Shown: piece by piece, positions 8,788 through 18,479 of the stretch
How the letters are laid out: every line of letters begins with the position of its first letter
Numbering within the stretch: position 1 is the stretch's first letter
NCBI RefSeq assembly: GCF_014205335.1
Contig: NZ_JACHNH010000001.1
Span: 3,466,501 to 3,530,500, forward strand
DNA: 64,000 bases
Direction: 5' to 3'
Source of the DNA: Amorphoplanes digitatis
GTDB lineage: Bacteria; Actinomycetota; Actinomycetes; Mycobacteriales; Micromonosporaceae
Notes under the pieces: model-generated
The model's database searches: none
Seen by the model: only the letters and a program-made list of their open reading frames with translations
What the model was told of the DNA's origin: nothing
Translations under genes and position numbers: made by a program

Positions 8788-9225
8788 TCAGAGACGGCCG
8801 TCCTTGGTGAACGGTCCGACGGTCGCCGGCAGGACCAGCCCGGCGTCCGCCAGCGCGCGCAGCAGCCGGCCGAGCTCGGTCCGGCTCAGCGTGCCGCCCG
8901 GCCCGGGCTCGCGGTGCGGCACGTCGAGCGCCTGCGCCGCCTCGACGGCGCGCACGCTGATGGCGGCCTCGACCGCCCACAGCCGGTGCGCCCGCATCGC
9001 GATGTGCGCGGAGCGGGTGAGCTCGTCGTGCAGCCGCAGCAGCCGGCGCAGGTCGGCCGCGAGCTTCTCGATGGGCAGGCCGACCGGCACGGGCTCCGGT
9101 TCGGCGTGGACCGGCCAGGCCCGGGCCAGCGCGGCGCACCATCGGGGTGCGTAGACGACGACCGCGCCGATCAGGGTCGGCGTGACGGTGATGAGGGCGA
9201 GTTTCCCCAGGTCGAGCAGGCTCAT
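8788..9225 (-). CDS. small single-pass membrane protein, unknown function
   Basis: 145 residues, not recognised. The ATG at 9225 is preceded by AAGGAG at good spacing. Residues about 8-30 (LALITVTPTLIGAVVVYAP) are one membrane helix. The rest is an alpha-helical, Arg/Leu-rich cytoplasmic domain (KLAADLRRLLRLHDELTRSAHI) ending in a winged-helix-like tail (TLSRTELGRLLRALADAGLV). A strong hairpin follows the gene. It lies downstream of pirin on the same strand with a gap of about 107 bases, so co-transcription is possible but not shown. Confidence 0.65.
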   Translation of the reverse strand: MSLLDLGKLALITVTPTLIGAVVVYAPRWCAALARAWPVHAEPEPVPVGLPIEKLAADLRRLLRLHDELTRSAHIAMRAHRLWAVEAAISVRAVEAAQALDVPHREPGPGGTLSRTELGRLLRALADAGLVLPATVGPFTKDGRL

Positions 9226-9332
9226 GGTGAACTCCTTCAGCCCGCGTGCACGGCTGTCCCACTGACGATCCGCCCGCCCGCGACCACCGTCAAGCCGGGT
9301 TTGTGCGATTCGCCGAGGCGGATCTTCCCAGC

Positions 9333-10304
9333 TCAGCGCGTGCGGCCCCGGGCGACCAGGCGGGTGGTCGGCATCGGCGGCGCCGGAATGTCGGGCCCGT
9401 CGTAGCCGCGCACCCGTCCGAAGCGGCCACCGTCCGACCGGGACTCCCAGGCCTCCCGCGCCGCGACGATCTCGTCGTGGTCGCGGCCGACGAAGTTCCA
9501 CCACATGACGATCCGCTCGTCGAACGGCTCGCCGCCGATCAGCAGCAGCCGGGTCCGCGGGCCCGCGTCCAGGCGCAGCCGTTGCCGGCCCGCGGCGAGA
9601 TAGAGCAGCGGCCCGGGCGTGACGCGCGCGCCCTCGACGGTGGCGGACCCGTCCAGGACCAGCACCGCGTGCTCGAAGTCCGGCCGCAGCGGCAGCGTCG
9701 CACCGCCGCCCTCGGCCAGCGTGACCTGCGCGCCCACGAGCGGCGAGAAGCAGGCGGCGGGGGAGACCTCACCGGCCAGCTCGCCCATGAGGACGGTGGC
9801 GGACAGGCCGCCGGCGGCGACCACCGGCAGATCCGGATGGTGCACGAACGAGGGCGCCACGTCCCGGGCGGCGCCGGGCAGGGCGACCCACAGCTGCACG
9901 CCCTGAAGCACCGGGCCGTGCGCGGCGGGGGTCTGCTCGGAGTGGGAGATGCCGCGGCCGGCGGTCATCAGGTTGAGCTGACCCGGCCGGATCTCCTGGA
10001 GGCTGCCGAGGCTGTCGCGGTGCAGGACCTCGCCGGCGACGAGCCAGCTGACGGTCTGCAACCCGATGTGCGGGTGGGGCCCGACCCGCATCCCCGGCGA
10101 CCCGGCCAGGGCGTGCGGCCCGTACGCGTCGAGGAAGCACCACGCGCCGACCATCCGCCGGTGCTTGTTGGGCAGGGTCCGGGTGACCTCGAACCCCCGG
10201 GGCCCGCCGAGCGCGACGGGCGCGCCCTCCAGCAACTCCGTGCCCTCCGGCGACGGCGGCACGACCGAACGGCCGACCTCGGGATCCGCTTCGAGACTGC
10301 TCAC
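9333..10304 (-). CDS. pirin family protein (cupin metalloprotein)
   Basis: 323 residues, the length expected of a two-cupin pirin. The metal ligands are all present: HPHIGLQTV gives His77 and His79, and GISHSEQ gives His121 and Glu123. Pirins are Fe-binding cupins; bacterial members such as YhhW have quercetin 2,3-dioxygenase activity and others act as redox-sensing regulators. The ATG at 10304 opens MSSLEADPEVGRS. The gene is divergent from the lipoprotein gene at 10415, so the roughly 110 bases between them must hold both promoters. The real substrate is not visible from sequence. Confidence 0.9.
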   Translation of the reverse strand: MSSLEADPEVGRSVVPPSPEGTELLEGAPVALGGPRGFEVTRTLPNKHRRMVGAWCFLDAYGPHALAGSPGMRVGPHPHIGLQTVSWLVAGEVLHRDSLGSLQEIRPGQLNLMTAGRGISHSEQTPAAHGPVLQGVQLWVALPGAARDVAPSFVHHPDLPVVAAGGLSATVLMGELAGEVSPAACFSPLVGAQVTLAEGGGATLPLRPDFEHAVLVLDGSATVEGARVTPGPLLYLAAGRQRLRLDAGPRTRLLLIGGEPFDERIVMWWNFVGRDHDEIVAAREAWESRSDGGRFGRVRGYDGPDIPAPPMPTTRLVARGRTR

Positions 10305-10414
10305 GGTCGAAAGCTACCGCCGGGCACCGACGATTTCACCGGTACGGGCGCCGCGCGGCGGATGTCGGTGGACCTCAGTACGGTGGCCGTCTGTTGCCGG
10401 ACAGGGAGGTCGAT

Positions 10415-11359
10415 GTGCGCGCGCTCGCGGTCCTGGCCGTCGTGGCCCTCGCCGCCGCCGGCTGCGGCGCCGACGACCCGGAGACCGCACCGACGGCGCC
10501 GGCCTCCGCGGCCTCCGCCGCGCCCGCAGGCTCGGCGAGCCCCGGTCCCACGTCGTCGCCGCCCGCGCCGGCGGAGCCGTCGGTGCTGCCGCTCGGCGGC
10601 ACCAAGATCTTTCCCGCGTACCGCGTGGTCGCCTACTACGGCACCGCCGGCAACGCCGCGCTCGGCGTGCTCGGCGAGGGCGGCCCCGACAGGATGCTGC
10701 CGAGGCTGCGCGCCGCCGCCAAGCCGTTCGCCGGCGGCCGCAAGGTCCAGGTGGCCTACGAGCTGATCGCCAGCGTCGCGCAGGCCCGGCCGGGCTCCGA
10801 CGGCGACTACAGCCGGATGATCGCCCTCGACCGGATCCAGCAGTACGTCGACCACGCCCGCCGCAACAAGGTCCTGATCATCCTGGACCTCCAGCCCGGT
10901 CGGGGCGACTTCCTGCCGCAGGCCCGGCAGCTCGAGCGGTTCCTGGTGCAGCCGCACGTCGGCCTCGCGCTGGACCCGGAGTGGCGGATGCCCAAGGGCA
11001 AGGTGCCCGGCCGGACCATCGGCGGGGTCGGCTCGGCCGAGGTCAACCGGGTGTCCGACTACGTCTCCGGCCTGGTCGCGCGGCACCGGTTGCCGGAGAA
11101 GCTGTTCGTGCTGCACCAGTTCCGGGCCTCGATGCTGCCCGACGTGCCGCGGATCCGGCAGCGGCCGGGGCTGGCGATGGTCCAGCACGTCGACGGCTTC
11201 GGCACCCGCGCGGAGAAGAACGCCACCTGGGACCGGCTGCGCCGCCCGCGCCAGTTCCACCTCGGCTACAAGCTCTTCTACGACGAGGACGTGCGGCGCT
11301 ACGCCGCGGCCGACCTGCTCAAGTTCTCCGACGTGCCGGAGCTGATCTCCTACCAGTAG
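10415..11359 (+). CDS. secreted lipoprotein, putative TIM-barrel-like domain, unknown function
   Basis: 314 residues. A signal peptide with the lipobox AAAGC puts Cys17 at the mature N-terminus, followed by a Pro/Ser/Ala-rich linker to about residue 50. The folded domain has alternating beta and alpha segments (RVVAYYGTAGNAALGVLG, NKVLIILDLQPGRGDF, VGLALDPEWRM, KLFVLHQF, MVQHVDGFG), which suggests a TIM-barrel glycoside-hydrolase-like fold. I do not recognise a named family. The start GTG at 10415 has AGGGAGG about 6 bases upstream and gives a proper signal peptide; an in-frame TTG at 10394 would add seven residues. The gene converges on the PPOX gene with 10 bases between stops. Confidence 0.75.
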   Translation: MRALAVLAVVALAAAGCGADDPETAPTAPASAASAAPAGSASPGPTSSPPAPAEPSVLPLGGTKIFPAYRVVAYYGTAGNAALGVLGEGGPDRMLPRLRAAAKPFAGGRKVQVAYELIASVAQARPGSDGDYSRMIALDRIQQYVDHARRNKVLIILDLQPGRGDFLPQARQLERFLVQPHVGLALDPEWRMPKGKVPGRTIGGVGSAEVNRVSDYVSGLVARHRLPEKLFVLHQFRASMLPDVPRIRQRPGLAMVQHVDGFGTRAEKNATWDRLRRPRQFHLGYKLFYDEDVRRYAAADLLKFSDVPELISYQ

Positions 11360-11369
11360 GCGGGCGAGG

Positions 11370-11780
11370 TCACCGGGGAGCGCCGAGGCTCACCGAGCCG
11401 AGCACCCTGGTGATCGTCACCTCGATCGCCACCCGCTCCGGGTTGGGGCGCGGCTGCCGGTAGCGCGCGGCGTACCGGCGGACCGCCTCGGCCACCGACT
11501 CCGGGTCGTCGCGGACCACGGCCTTGCCCTCGATCGTGCTCCAGCGCCCGCCGTCCACCTGGCAGATCGCCACCCGGTCGCCGCCGGCGAGGACGTGACG
11601 GACCTTCGCCGAGCCCCGGAACGCGATGATCCGCAGCAGCCCGGCCGCCGGGTCGACGGTGGCGCCGACCGGCACGACGTGCGGCGAACCGTCGGCGCGC
11701 AGCGTGGTGAGCGTGCAGAGGTGCCGCTCGGTCCAGAACTCCAGCACCGCCGGAGCCATCAGATCCAACCGACCGCTCAT
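11370..11780 (-). CDS. PPOX-class F420-dependent oxidoreductase-like protein
   Basis: 136 residues with a split-barrel flavin/F420-binding fold. The pattern LCTLTTLRADGSPHVVPVGATVD, then VRHVLAGGDRVAICQVDGGRWSTIEGKAVV, is that of the Rv1155-like F420-dependent PPOX proteins. These reduce small molecules with F420H2 or bind the cofactor. F420 is made by actinobacteria, in keeping with the rest of the window. The start ATG overlaps the stop of the DUF2252 gene (ATGA at 11777-11780), so the two are translationally coupled and likely act together. Confidence 0.85.
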   Translation of the reverse strand: MSGRLDLMAPAVLEFWTERHLCTLTTLRADGSPHVVPVGATVDPAAGLLRIIAFRGSAKVRHVLAGGDRVAICQVDGGRWSTIEGKAVVRDDPESVAEAVRRYAARYRQPRPNPERVAIEVTITRVLGSVSLGAPR

Positions 11781-13210
11781 GCCGCCCCCTCCGCGATCAT
11801 CTGGCCCTTGCGGACCGCGTCCACCAGGCATTGGTGGTCGCTTTCTACCTGGTCCGCGTATGCGCGGGCGAACCGGGCGAACATCTCGTCGAGCTTGTCG
11901 CTGCCGCCGATGTAGCCCGCGATCATCGACGCGCCGCTGGTCCGGGCGTGGCTCTTGGCGAGCAGGTAGCCGCAGATGCCCGCGTAGTCGCCGAGCGCGG
12001 TCGCGTCGATGTCCTCGACCAGGATCGCGCCCTTCATGTCGCGGAACTGCCTGACGTAGAACTGCCGGTCGGCGATCGTGGCCCAGCCCAGCAGCGGGTC
12101 GCTGACCGTCTGGAGCGCCTGCTGGTACTCGACCACCCGCTGGCCCTGGTGGCGGTGCCAGGCCGCGTCGCCGTGCTGGTGCTTCGCGATCACCGACCGG
12201 CGGGCCTGCTTGAGCTGGAGGAACACCACGTCGTCGGGGCTGCTGCCCTCGCACAGCGCCACGTAGGCCCGCAGCCCGACCGAGCCGACCCCGACCACCT
12301 TGTGCGCGATGTCGACGATCCGGTAGCCGGCCAGGATCCGGGCCCAGTGCGGCGGCAGCGTGTTCAGATAGCCGTCGAGCGCCGCCGCCAGGTGTGCGTA
12401 CTCCCGGTCGCTGGGGCGGGTGATCAGCGGCGGCTCCTGCACCAGCCGGACCGTGCCGTCGTGCTGTTCGGTGAAGCGGGGCAGCGCGCGGTCGCTGGTG
12501 CGGCGCCGGGCCCGGCGGGCGGCCCGTTCGATCTCCTCGCGGAAGCCGGCCTTGGTGGCCGCCCGGCGCAGGTCGTCGACGTCGAGGGCGGCGAAGGAGC
12601 GGGCCAGCAGCGGCTGCGCGGCGAGGTGGCCGATCTGCTCGCGGTACTCCGCGACGCAGTGCCGTACCGCGTCCGCGCAGGCGTGCTCGCGGAAGCCGTT
12701 CTGCCGGCCGGCGACCCAGACGCTGGTGACGAGCCGGCGCAGGTCCCACTCCCAGGCGCCCGGGTGCGCCTCGTCGAAGTCGTTGAGGTCGAAGACGAGT
12801 TCGCGCTCGGGGGATGCGTAGAAGCCGAAGTTGCCGAGGTGGGCGTCGCCGCAGATCACCGGCGTGATCCCGGTGTGCGGCAGCGGTGCGAAGTCGTCGG
12901 CCATGATGTTCGCCGAGCCGCGCAGGAACGCGTAGGGCGACGCGACCATGCGGCCGACGCGTACCGGGATCAGCCGGGGCAGCCGCCCCTGGTGTGCCTC
13001 GGCGAGCTGCCGGATCGGGTCGACCCGGTCCGGCGCGGGCTTCCAGTCGGCCAGGTCGGTGCGCGGCGAGCGTTCGCGCAGGGAGCGGCCGAGTTCGTAG
13101 CGCGCCGCGCGGGGCCGGGCGGGGGTGCGCAGCGAGGCGAAGCCGCCGTCGCCGCCGGTGCCGGGCACGCCGTCGCCGTCGCTCGGCGACAAATCCGGGG
13201 CTGCGTCCAT
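11777..13210 (-). CDS. DUF2252 family protein (kinase-like fold)
   Basis: 477 residues, typical DUF2252 length. The motif VICGDAHLGNFGFY resembles the catalytic loop of aminoglycoside/choline kinase-like enzymes (HGDxHxxN), and FDLNDFDEAHPGAWEWDLRRL resembles their metal-binding DxD segment. The family is placed with kinase-like folds, but its substrate is unknown. I chose the ATG at 13210 (MDAAPDLSPSDGDG). A longer in-frame start near 13300 would cover the palindromic operator at 13269-13284. The gene is divergent from the LacI regulator and may share that control region. It is followed by the overlapping PPOX gene. Confidence 0.82.
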   Translation of the reverse strand: MDAAPDLSPSDGDGVPGTGGDGGFASLRTPARPRAARYELGRSLRERSPRTDLADWKPAPDRVDPIRQLAEAHQGRLPRLIPVRVGRMVASPYAFLRGSANIMADDFAPLPHTGITPVICGDAHLGNFGFYASPERELVFDLNDFDEAHPGAWEWDLRRLVTSVWVAGRQNGFREHACADAVRHCVAEYREQIGHLAAQPLLARSFAALDVDDLRRAATKAGFREEIERAARRARRRTSDRALPRFTEQHDGTVRLVQEPPLITRPSDREYAHLAAALDGYLNTLPPHWARILAGYRIVDIAHKVVGVGSVGLRAYVALCEGSSPDDVVFLQLKQARRSVIAKHQHGDAAWHRHQGQRVVEYQQALQTVSDPLLGWATIADRQFYVRQFRDMKGAILVEDIDATALGDYAGICGYLLAKSHARTSGASMIAGYIGGSDKLDEMFARFARAYADQVESDHQCLVDAVRKGQMIAEGAA

Positions 13211-13268
13211 CTCCGCCGAGCCTACGGGTCGGCGCGGAAAGGGGGAAACGGGCAGGTTGACGCCGATC

Positions 13269-13284
13269 TTGTTATCGCTAACAA
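13269..13284. promoter_or_regulatory. palindromic LacI-type operator in front of the arabinose regulator
   Basis: ttgttatcgctaacaa has perfect 6-bp arms around TCGC. It matches the TGTTAgCGcTAACA-like site before araB at 14467, so it is most likely the autoregulatory operator of the LacI-type regulator starting at 13385. It may also affect the divergent DUF2252 gene. Confidence 0.7.
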
Positions 13285-13384
13285 TTACCGTCGGGTTCAT
13301 AGCGCGGGATGGCCCGCGCCGCCGGCAACCGGCCGCGGCGCCGGTACGGCAACTCATCGGGTCGCGACGGGTACAGGAGCGGCG

Positions 13385-14398
13385 ATGGACGTCAAGGCAG
13401 CGCGCAGCCCGGCGATGACCGATGTCGCGAGGCTGGCCGGCGTCTCGCACCAGACCGTCTCGCGGGTGCTCAATGATCATCCCAACGTGCGCGAGCAGAC
13501 CCGGCTGCGGGTGCGTGCCGCCATCGCGGAGCTCGGCTACCGGCCCAACCGCGCGGCCCGGGCGCTGGTCACCGGCCGCTCCCAGCTGATCGGCATCGTC
13601 GCGCAGAACAGCACCCTGTACGGCCCGGCCTCGCTGCTCGCCGCGTTCGAGCAGGCCGCCGCGGAGGCCGGCTTCGCGGTCAGCGTCGGCAGCGTCGGGC
13701 GCCTGGACCGGGAGTCGATCGCCGGCGCGGTGGAGCGGCACCTGGACCAGCGCGTCGCCGGGCTGGTGGTGATCGCGCCCGTCAAGTCCGCCGACGACGC
13801 GCTCGAGGACATGCCGGTCGGCGTGCCGCTGGTGACGATCGACGGCGATCCGCAGCGTTCGCACACCCTCGTCACTGTCGATCAGGTCGCCGGCGCCCGG
13901 GCCGCCACCGAGCACCTGCTGGCCGCGGGCCACCGCACGGTCTGGCACATCTCCGGGCCGGTGGACTGGTACGACGCGGCCGGGCGCATCGAGGGCTGGC
14001 GCGGCGCGCTGCTGGACGCCGGCGCCGAGGTGCCGCCGCTGATGACCGCGGACTGGTCGGCCTCGTCCGGCTTCGACGCCGGGCGGATGCTGGCGCGGAT
14101 GCCCGAGGTCACCGCCGTCTTCGCCGCCAACGACCATCAGGCGCTCGGCCTGCTGCGCGCGTTCAGCGAGCACGGCCGCCGGGTGCCGCGGGACGTCAGC
14201 GTCGTCGGCTTCGACGACGTGCCCGAGGCGGCGTACTTCATCCCGCCGCTGACCACGGTCCGGCCGGACTTCGACGCGGTCGCCCAGGCGGGCCTCGACC
14301 TGCTGCTGGCGCAGATCACCGACGAGGCGACGCCGCCGAACCGGATCATCATCGCGCCGACCCTGGTCGAGCGGGCGAGCGTGGCCCCGCCCGGCTGA
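13385..14398 (+). CDS. LacI-family regulator of arabinose utilisation
   Basis: 337 residues. The N-terminal helix-turn-helix TDVARLAGVSHQTVSRVLND and the hinge helix (RPNRAARALVTGRSQLIGIV) are standard for LacI/GalR. The remainder is a periplasmic-binding-protein-like sugar domain ending VVGFDDVPEAAYFIPPLTTV. The ATG at 13385 is preceded by ACAGGAGCGGCG. It lies directly upstream of araBDA with palindromes in front of both transcription units, so it probably represses the arabinose genes and itself and is released by L-arabinose or a derivative. It is functionally comparable to, but not homologous with, E. coli AraC. Confidence 0.88.
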   Translation: MDVKAARSPAMTDVARLAGVSHQTVSRVLNDHPNVREQTRLRVRAAIAELGYRPNRAARALVTGRSQLIGIVAQNSTLYGPASLLAAFEQAAAEAGFAVSVGSVGRLDRESIAGAVERHLDQRVAGLVVIAPVKSADDALEDMPVGVPLVTIDGDPQRSHTLVTVDQVAGARAATEHLLAAGHRTVWHISGPVDWYDAAGRIEGWRGALLDAGAEVPPLMTADWSASSGFDAGRMLARMPEVTAVFAANDHQALGLLRAFSEHGRRVPRDVSVVGFDDVPEAAYFIPPLTTVRPDFDAVAQAGLDLLLAQITDEATPPNRIIIAPTLVERASVAPPG

Positions 14399-14405
14399 CC
14401 CGGTG

Positions 14406-14417
14406 ACCGTAAACGGT
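14406..14417. promoter_or_regulatory. operator-like palindrome upstream of araB
   Basis: accgt-aa-acggt forms 5-bp arms about 50 bases before the main araB operator, just after the regulator's stop codon. It resembles a LacI-family half-site pair but differs from the TGTTAGCG sites. It could be an accessory or global (catabolite) site. Weak evidence. Confidence 0.35.
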
Positions 14418-14453
14418 TTCGGCGGGGTTGCCCCGATGTAACCGCCCACCCCG

Positions 14454-14482
14454 TTGACATCGTAAATGTTAGCGCTCACACT
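14454..14482 (+). promoter_or_regulatory. araB promoter with overlapping LacI operator
   Basis: A consensus -35 ttgaca (14454-14459) lies 17 bases before cacact (14477-14482), a plausible -10. The near-perfect palindrome tgttagcgctcaca (14467-14480) covers the spacer and reaches the -10, a classic position for repression by steric blocking. The site matches the operator before the regulator gene. Confidence 0.7.
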
Positions 14483-14560
14483 CGGACCACGCCGCTGGCG
14501 TGCGCTCTGCGACCACGCGGGCGACACGCCGGATCCCCCCTTCGCGGAGGTACAACACTC

Positions 14561-16195
14561 ATGCCCGTCGCTGGTTCCGAGACGTATGTGATCGGCGTCG
14601 ACTTCGGCACGCTCTCCGGGCGGGCCGTCGTCGTCCGCGTCGCCGACGGTGCCGAGCTCGGCTCGGCCGTGCACGACTATCGGCACGCGGTGCTCACCGA
14701 GGCCCTGCCCGACGGCACCCCGCTCGGTCACGACTGGGCGCTCCAGGTGCCGGGCGACTACCTCGACGTGCTGCGCGAGGCCGTGCCCGCCGCCGTGCGC
14801 GGCGCCGGCGTCGACCCGGCGCAGGTGGTCGGGATCGGCACCGACTTCACCGCGTGCACCATGATCCCGACGCTGGCCGACGGCACGCCGCTCAGCGAGC
14901 TCGACGGGCTGGCGAACCGGCCGCACGCGTACGTGAAGCTCTGGCGCCACCACGCCGCCCAGCCGCACGCCGACCGGATCAACCAGCTCGCCGCCAAGCG
15001 CGGCGAGGCCTGGCTGCCGCGGTACGGGGGCCTGATCTCCTCGGAGTGGGAGTTCGCCAAGGGCCTTCAGCTCCTCGAGGAGGACCCGGAGATCTACCAC
15101 CGGATGGACCGCTGGGTGGAGGCCGCCGACTGGATCATCTGGCGGCTCACCGGCGCGTACGTGCGCAACGCCTGCACGGCCGGGTACAAGGGCATCCGCC
15201 AGGACGGGCACTACCCGGCGCCGGACTTCCTGGCCGAGCTGAACCCCGCCTTCGCCGGCTTCGTCGCCGACAAGCTGGACCAGCCGATCGGCGAACTGGG
15301 CGACGCGGCGGGGACGCTGACGGCCGAGGCCGCCGCCTGGACCGGGCTGCCCGAGGGCATCGCCGTGGCGGTCGGCAACGTCGACGCGCACGTCACCTCC
15401 GCGGCCGCGCAGGCGCTCGAACCCGGCCAGCTCGTCGCCATCATGGGCACCTCGACGTGTCACGTGGTGAACGGCGAGGAGGCCGTCGTCGTGCCCGGGA
15501 TGTGCGGGGTGGTCGACGGCGGCATCGTCGCCGGGCTGTGGGGCTACGAGGCCGGGCAGAGCGGGGTCGGCGACATCTTCGCCGCCTACCTGCGCCACCT
15601 CGCACCGGAGTTCACCCACGAGCGGCTGACCGAGCTCGCCGCGCGGCAGCGGCCCGGCGAGCACGGGCTGATCGCGCTGGACTGGCACAGCGGCAACCGC
15701 TCGGTGCTCGTCGACCACGAGCTCTCCGGCCTGCTGATCGGCGAGACGCTCGCCACCCGGCCCGAGGACGTCTACCGGGCGCTGATCGAGGCGACCGCCT
15801 TCGGCACCCGCACGATCATCGAGACGTTCGGCCGGGCCGGCGTGCCCGTCGGCGAGTTCATCGCCGCGGGCGGGCTGGTGCGCAACGCGCTGCTGATGCA
15901 GATCTACGCCGACGTGCTCCGGATGCCGTTGTCGGTGATCGGCTCCGAGCAGGGCCCGGCGCTGGGCTCGGCCATCCACGCGGCGGCCGCCGCCGGCGCG
16001 TACCCGGACGTCCGCTCGGCCGCGGCGGCGATGGGCAGCAAGCAGACCGCGGTGTACCGGCCCGACCCGCGGGCCGCGGACGTCTACGACGAGCTGTTCG
16101 CGGAGTACACCAGGCTGCACGACTACTTCGGCCGCGGCGCCAACAAGGTCATGCGCAACCTGCGGGCCATCCAGCGCCGGTCGGTCTCGGCATGA
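14561..16195 (+). CDS. araB: ribulokinase
   Basis: 544 residues of the FGGY carbohydrate kinase family, close to E. coli AraB in length. It opens [16 protein letters not shown] (phosphate-binding loop) and has [13 protein letters not shown] and [16 protein letters not shown] near the second domain. [10 protein letters not shown] is the AraB-specific form of the second phosphate motif, and the ADP-binding [20 protein letters not shown] follows. It phosphorylates L-ribulose to L-ribulose-5-phosphate. The ATG at 14561 follows CGGAGG. It is the first gene of araB-araD-araA, with its stop overlapping the araD start (ATGA). Confidence 0.96.
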   Translation: MPVAGSETYVIGVDFGTLSGRAVVVRVADGAELGSAVHDYRHAVLTEALPDGTPLGHDWALQVPGDYLDVLREAVPAAVRGAGVDPAQVVGIGTDFTACTMIPTLADGTPLSELDGLANRPHAYVKLWRHHAAQPHADRINQLAAKRGEAWLPRYGGLISSEWEFAKGLQLLEEDPEIYHRMDRWVEAADWIIWRLTGAYVRNACTAGYKGIRQDGHYPAPDFLAELNPAFAGFVADKLDQPIGELGDAAGTLTAEAAAWTGLPEGIAVAVGNVDAHVTSAAAQALEPGQLVAIMGTSTCHVVNGEEAVVVPGMCGVVDGGIVAGLWGYEAGQSGVGDIFAAYLRHLAPEFTHERLTELAARQRPGEHGLIALDWHSGNRSVLVDHELSGLLIGETLATRPEDVYRALIEATAFGTRTIIETFGRAGVPVGEFIAAGGLVRNALLMQIYADVLRMPLSVIGSEQGPALGSAIHAAAAAGAYPDVRSAAAAMGSKQTAVYRPDPRAADVYDELFAEYTRLHDYFGRGANKVMRNLRAIQRRSVSA

Positions 16196-16866
16196 TCCTC
16201 ACGGACGCGATAAAGGCGATCCGCCGGCAGGTGGCGGACCTGCACGCCGAGCTTCCCCGCAACGAGCTGGTGGTCTGGACGGCCGGCAACGTCTCGGCCC
16301 GGGTGCCCGGCGCCGACCTGCTGGTCATCAAGCCGTCCGGGGTGCGCTACGACGAGATCACCGCGGACAACATGGTGGTCACGGACCTGGACGGCAACCT
16401 GGTCGACGGCGAGCTGAGCCCGTCGTCGGACACCGCCGCGCACGCGTACGTGTACAAGCACCTGCCGCGCGTCGGCGGCGTCGTGCACACCCACTCCACG
16501 TACGCGACGGCCTGGTCCGCCCGGGGCGAGGCGATCCCGTGCGTGCTGACGATGATCGCCGACGAGTTCGGCGGCGAGATCCCGGTCGGCCCGTTCGCGC
16601 TGATCGGCGACGACTCGATCGGCCGCGGCATCGTCGAGACCCTCGAGGGGCACCGCTCGCCGGCCGTCCTCATGCGCAACCACGGCGTCTTCACGGTCGG
16701 CGCCACCGCGAAGGCCGCCGTCAAGGCGGCGGTCATGTGCGAGGACGTCGCCCGGACCGTGCACATCTCGCGCCAGCTCGGTGCGCCGGTACCCATCCCG
16801 CAGCCGGACATCGACGCCCTCTACCACCGCTATCAGCACGCCTACGGACAGGAGTCCACCCGATGA
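16192..16866 (+). CDS. araD: L-ribulose-5-phosphate 4-epimerase
   Basis: 224 residues, a class II aldolase-fold enzyme. It shows [20 protein letters not shown], the zinc-binding [16 protein letters not shown] and the later [10 protein letters not shown] histidine. It converts L-ribulose-5-phosphate to D-xylulose-5-phosphate, the exit of the arabinose pathway to the pentose phosphate route. It overlaps both neighbours by 4 bases (ATGA at 16192 and 16863), so araB, araD and araA are tightly coupled. Confidence 0.95.
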   Translation: MILTDAIKAIRRQVADLHAELPRNELVVWTAGNVSARVPGADLLVIKPSGVRYDEITADNMVVTDLDGNLVDGELSPSSDTAAHAYVYKHLPRVGGVVHTHSTYATAWSARGEAIPCVLTMIADEFGGEIPVGPFALIGDDSIGRGIVETLEGHRSPAVLMRNHGVFTVGATAKAAVKAAVMCEDVARTVHISRQLGAPVPIPQPDIDALYHRYQHAYGQESTR

Positions 16867-18353
16867 AGCCCCAGATCTGGTTCCTCACCGGCAGCCAGCA
16901 CCTCTACGGGCCCGAGACCCTGGACCAGGTCACCTCGCAGTCGCAGCAGATCCAGCAGCTACTCACCTCCTCGGGCGGGATCTCCGCCGAGATCGTCAGC
17001 AGGCCGGTGCTCACCGACAGCGCGGCGATCCGCAAGGTGATGCTCGAGGCCAACGCCGACCCGGCCTGCCTGGGCGTCATCGCCTGGATGCACACGTTCT
17101 CGCCGGCCAAGATGTGGATCACCGGGCTGGACGCGCTGCGCAAGCCGCTGCTGCACCTGCACACCCAGCTGAACCAGGCGCTGCCCTGGGCGTCCATCGA
17201 CATGGACTTCATGAACCTCAACCAGGCCGCGCACGGCGACCGGGAGTTCGGCTACATACAGACCCGGATGAGCGTGGCCCGCAAAACCGTGGCGGGGCAC
17301 GCCGCCGACCCGGGCGTGGTGGCCCGCATCGACGGCTGGGCCCGGGCCGCGGCCGGCGTGCAGCGCCTGCGCAGCCTGCGGCTCGCGCGCTTCGGCGACA
17401 ACATGCGGGACGTGGCGGTCACCGAGGGCGACAAGGTCGAGGCCGAGCTGCGGTTCGGCGTCTCCGTCAACACGTACGGGGTGAACGACCTGGTCGCCGT
17501 CGTCGACGCGGTGCCGGACGGCGAGATCGACGCGCTGGTCGCGGAGTACGCGGACGCGTACGTGCTGGACCCGGCGCTGGCCCGCGGCGGCGAGCGGCAC
17601 GACTCGCTGCGGTACGCGGCCCGGATCGAGGCCGGCCTGCGGCAGTTCCTCACCGCCGGCGGCTTCGGGGCGTTCACCACCAACTTCGAGGACCTCGGCG
17701 GCCTGCGCCAGCTTCCCGGCCTCGCCGTGCAGCGGCTGATGGCCGACGGCTACGGCTTCGGCGGCGAGGGCGACTGGAAGACGTCCGCCCTGCTCGCCGC
17801 CGTCAAGGCGATGAGCGAGGGCACCGGTCGCGGCACCTCGTTCATGGAGGACTACACGTACCATTTCGGCCCCGGCGAGCAGAAGATCCTCGGTGCGCAC
17901 ATGCTCGAGGTCTGCCCCAGCATCGCTTCCGCCCGGCCGTCCTGCGAGATCCACCCGCTGGGCATCGGCGGCCGCGAGGACCCCGTGCGCCTGGTCTTCG
18001 ACGCCGCGCCCGGCGCGGGCGTGGTGATCGGCATGGTGGACCTCGGCGACCGTTTCCGGCTGGTCGCCAACACCATCGAGGTGACCGCCCCGGACGAGCC
18101 GCTGCCCAGGCTGCCGGTGGCCCGCGCCGTGTGGAAGCCGTCGCCGTCGCTGGCCACCTCCGCGGAGTCCTGGCTGACCGCCGGCGGGCCGCACCACACC
18201 GTGCTGACTCAGGGCGCCGGGGTGGAGTCGCTGCGCGACTTCGCCACGATGTTGCAGACGGAGCTGCTGCTCATCGATGAGCGCACCACCACCTATGACT
18301 TCGCCGACCGGGTTCGGTGGAACCAGGCTTATTACCGTCAGTTCGCAAGGTAG
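16863..18353 (+). CDS. araA: L-arabinose isomerase
   Basis: 496 residues, almost exactly the size of E. coli AraA (500). It starts [16 protein letters not shown], the family hallmark. The metal and catalytic residues are in [11 protein letters not shown] (Glu), [12 protein letters not shown] (Glu and His) and AGGPHHTVL (His). It isomerises L-arabinose to L-ribulose using Mn2+. It is the last gene of the araBDA unit; 126 bases separate it from the sugar-binding protein gene, where a half operator (cgctaacaa at 18381-18389) is found. Confidence 0.97.
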   Translation: MKPQIWFLTGSQHLYGPETLDQVTSQSQQIQQLLTSSGGISAEIVSRPVLTDSAAIRKVMLEANADPACLGVIAWMHTFSPAKMWITGLDALRKPLLHLHTQLNQALPWASIDMDFMNLNQAAHGDREFGYIQTRMSVARKTVAGHAADPGVVARIDGWARAAAGVQRLRSLRLARFGDNMRDVAVTEGDKVEAELRFGVSVNTYGVNDLVAVVDAVPDGEIDALVAEYADAYVLDPALARGGERHDSLRYAARIEAGLRQFLTAGGFGAFTTNFEDLGGLRQLPGLAVQRLMADGYGFGGEGDWKTSALLAAVKAMSEGTGRGTSFMEDYTYHFGPGEQKILGAHMLEVCPSIASARPSCEIHPLGIGGREDPVRLVFDAAPGAGVVIGMVDLGDRFRLVANTIEVTAPDEPLPRLPVARAVWKPSPSLATSAESWLTAGGPHHTVLTQGAGVESLRDFATMLQTELLLIDERTTTYDFADRVRWNQAYYRQFAR

Positions 18354-18370
18354 GTCGCAGAGCGGCCGAA

Positions 18371-18389
18371 TGTAACGCACCGCTAACAA
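18371..18389. promoter_or_regulatory. probable third arabinose-regulator site (one good half-site)
   Basis: The sequence tgtaacgcaccgctaacaa contains the exact right half (cgctaacaa) of the operator at 13269-13284, with a poorer left half. Its place just before the sugar ABC genes suggests the importer belongs to the same regulon as araBDA. Confidence 0.45.
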
Positions 18390-18479
18390 CAGTGTTCAGG
18401 ATTGTTTACTTCTGAGCGGACGTGCGGGAAAGTTCCCTCGTCGCGTGCGTCCGCGACCCCCCATCGCAAGGAGAGATCG

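Noticed and set aside
8169..8810. Several 60-110 codon frames on both strands in the intergenic gap
   Set aside because: No ribosome sites, Arg/Pro-rich composition and no family resemblance.
13211..16120. Upstream extension of the DUF2252 reading frame antisense to the regulator and araB
   Set aside because: The region is fully explained by the LacI regulator and ribulokinase on the other strand, and the extension contains low-complexity residues only.
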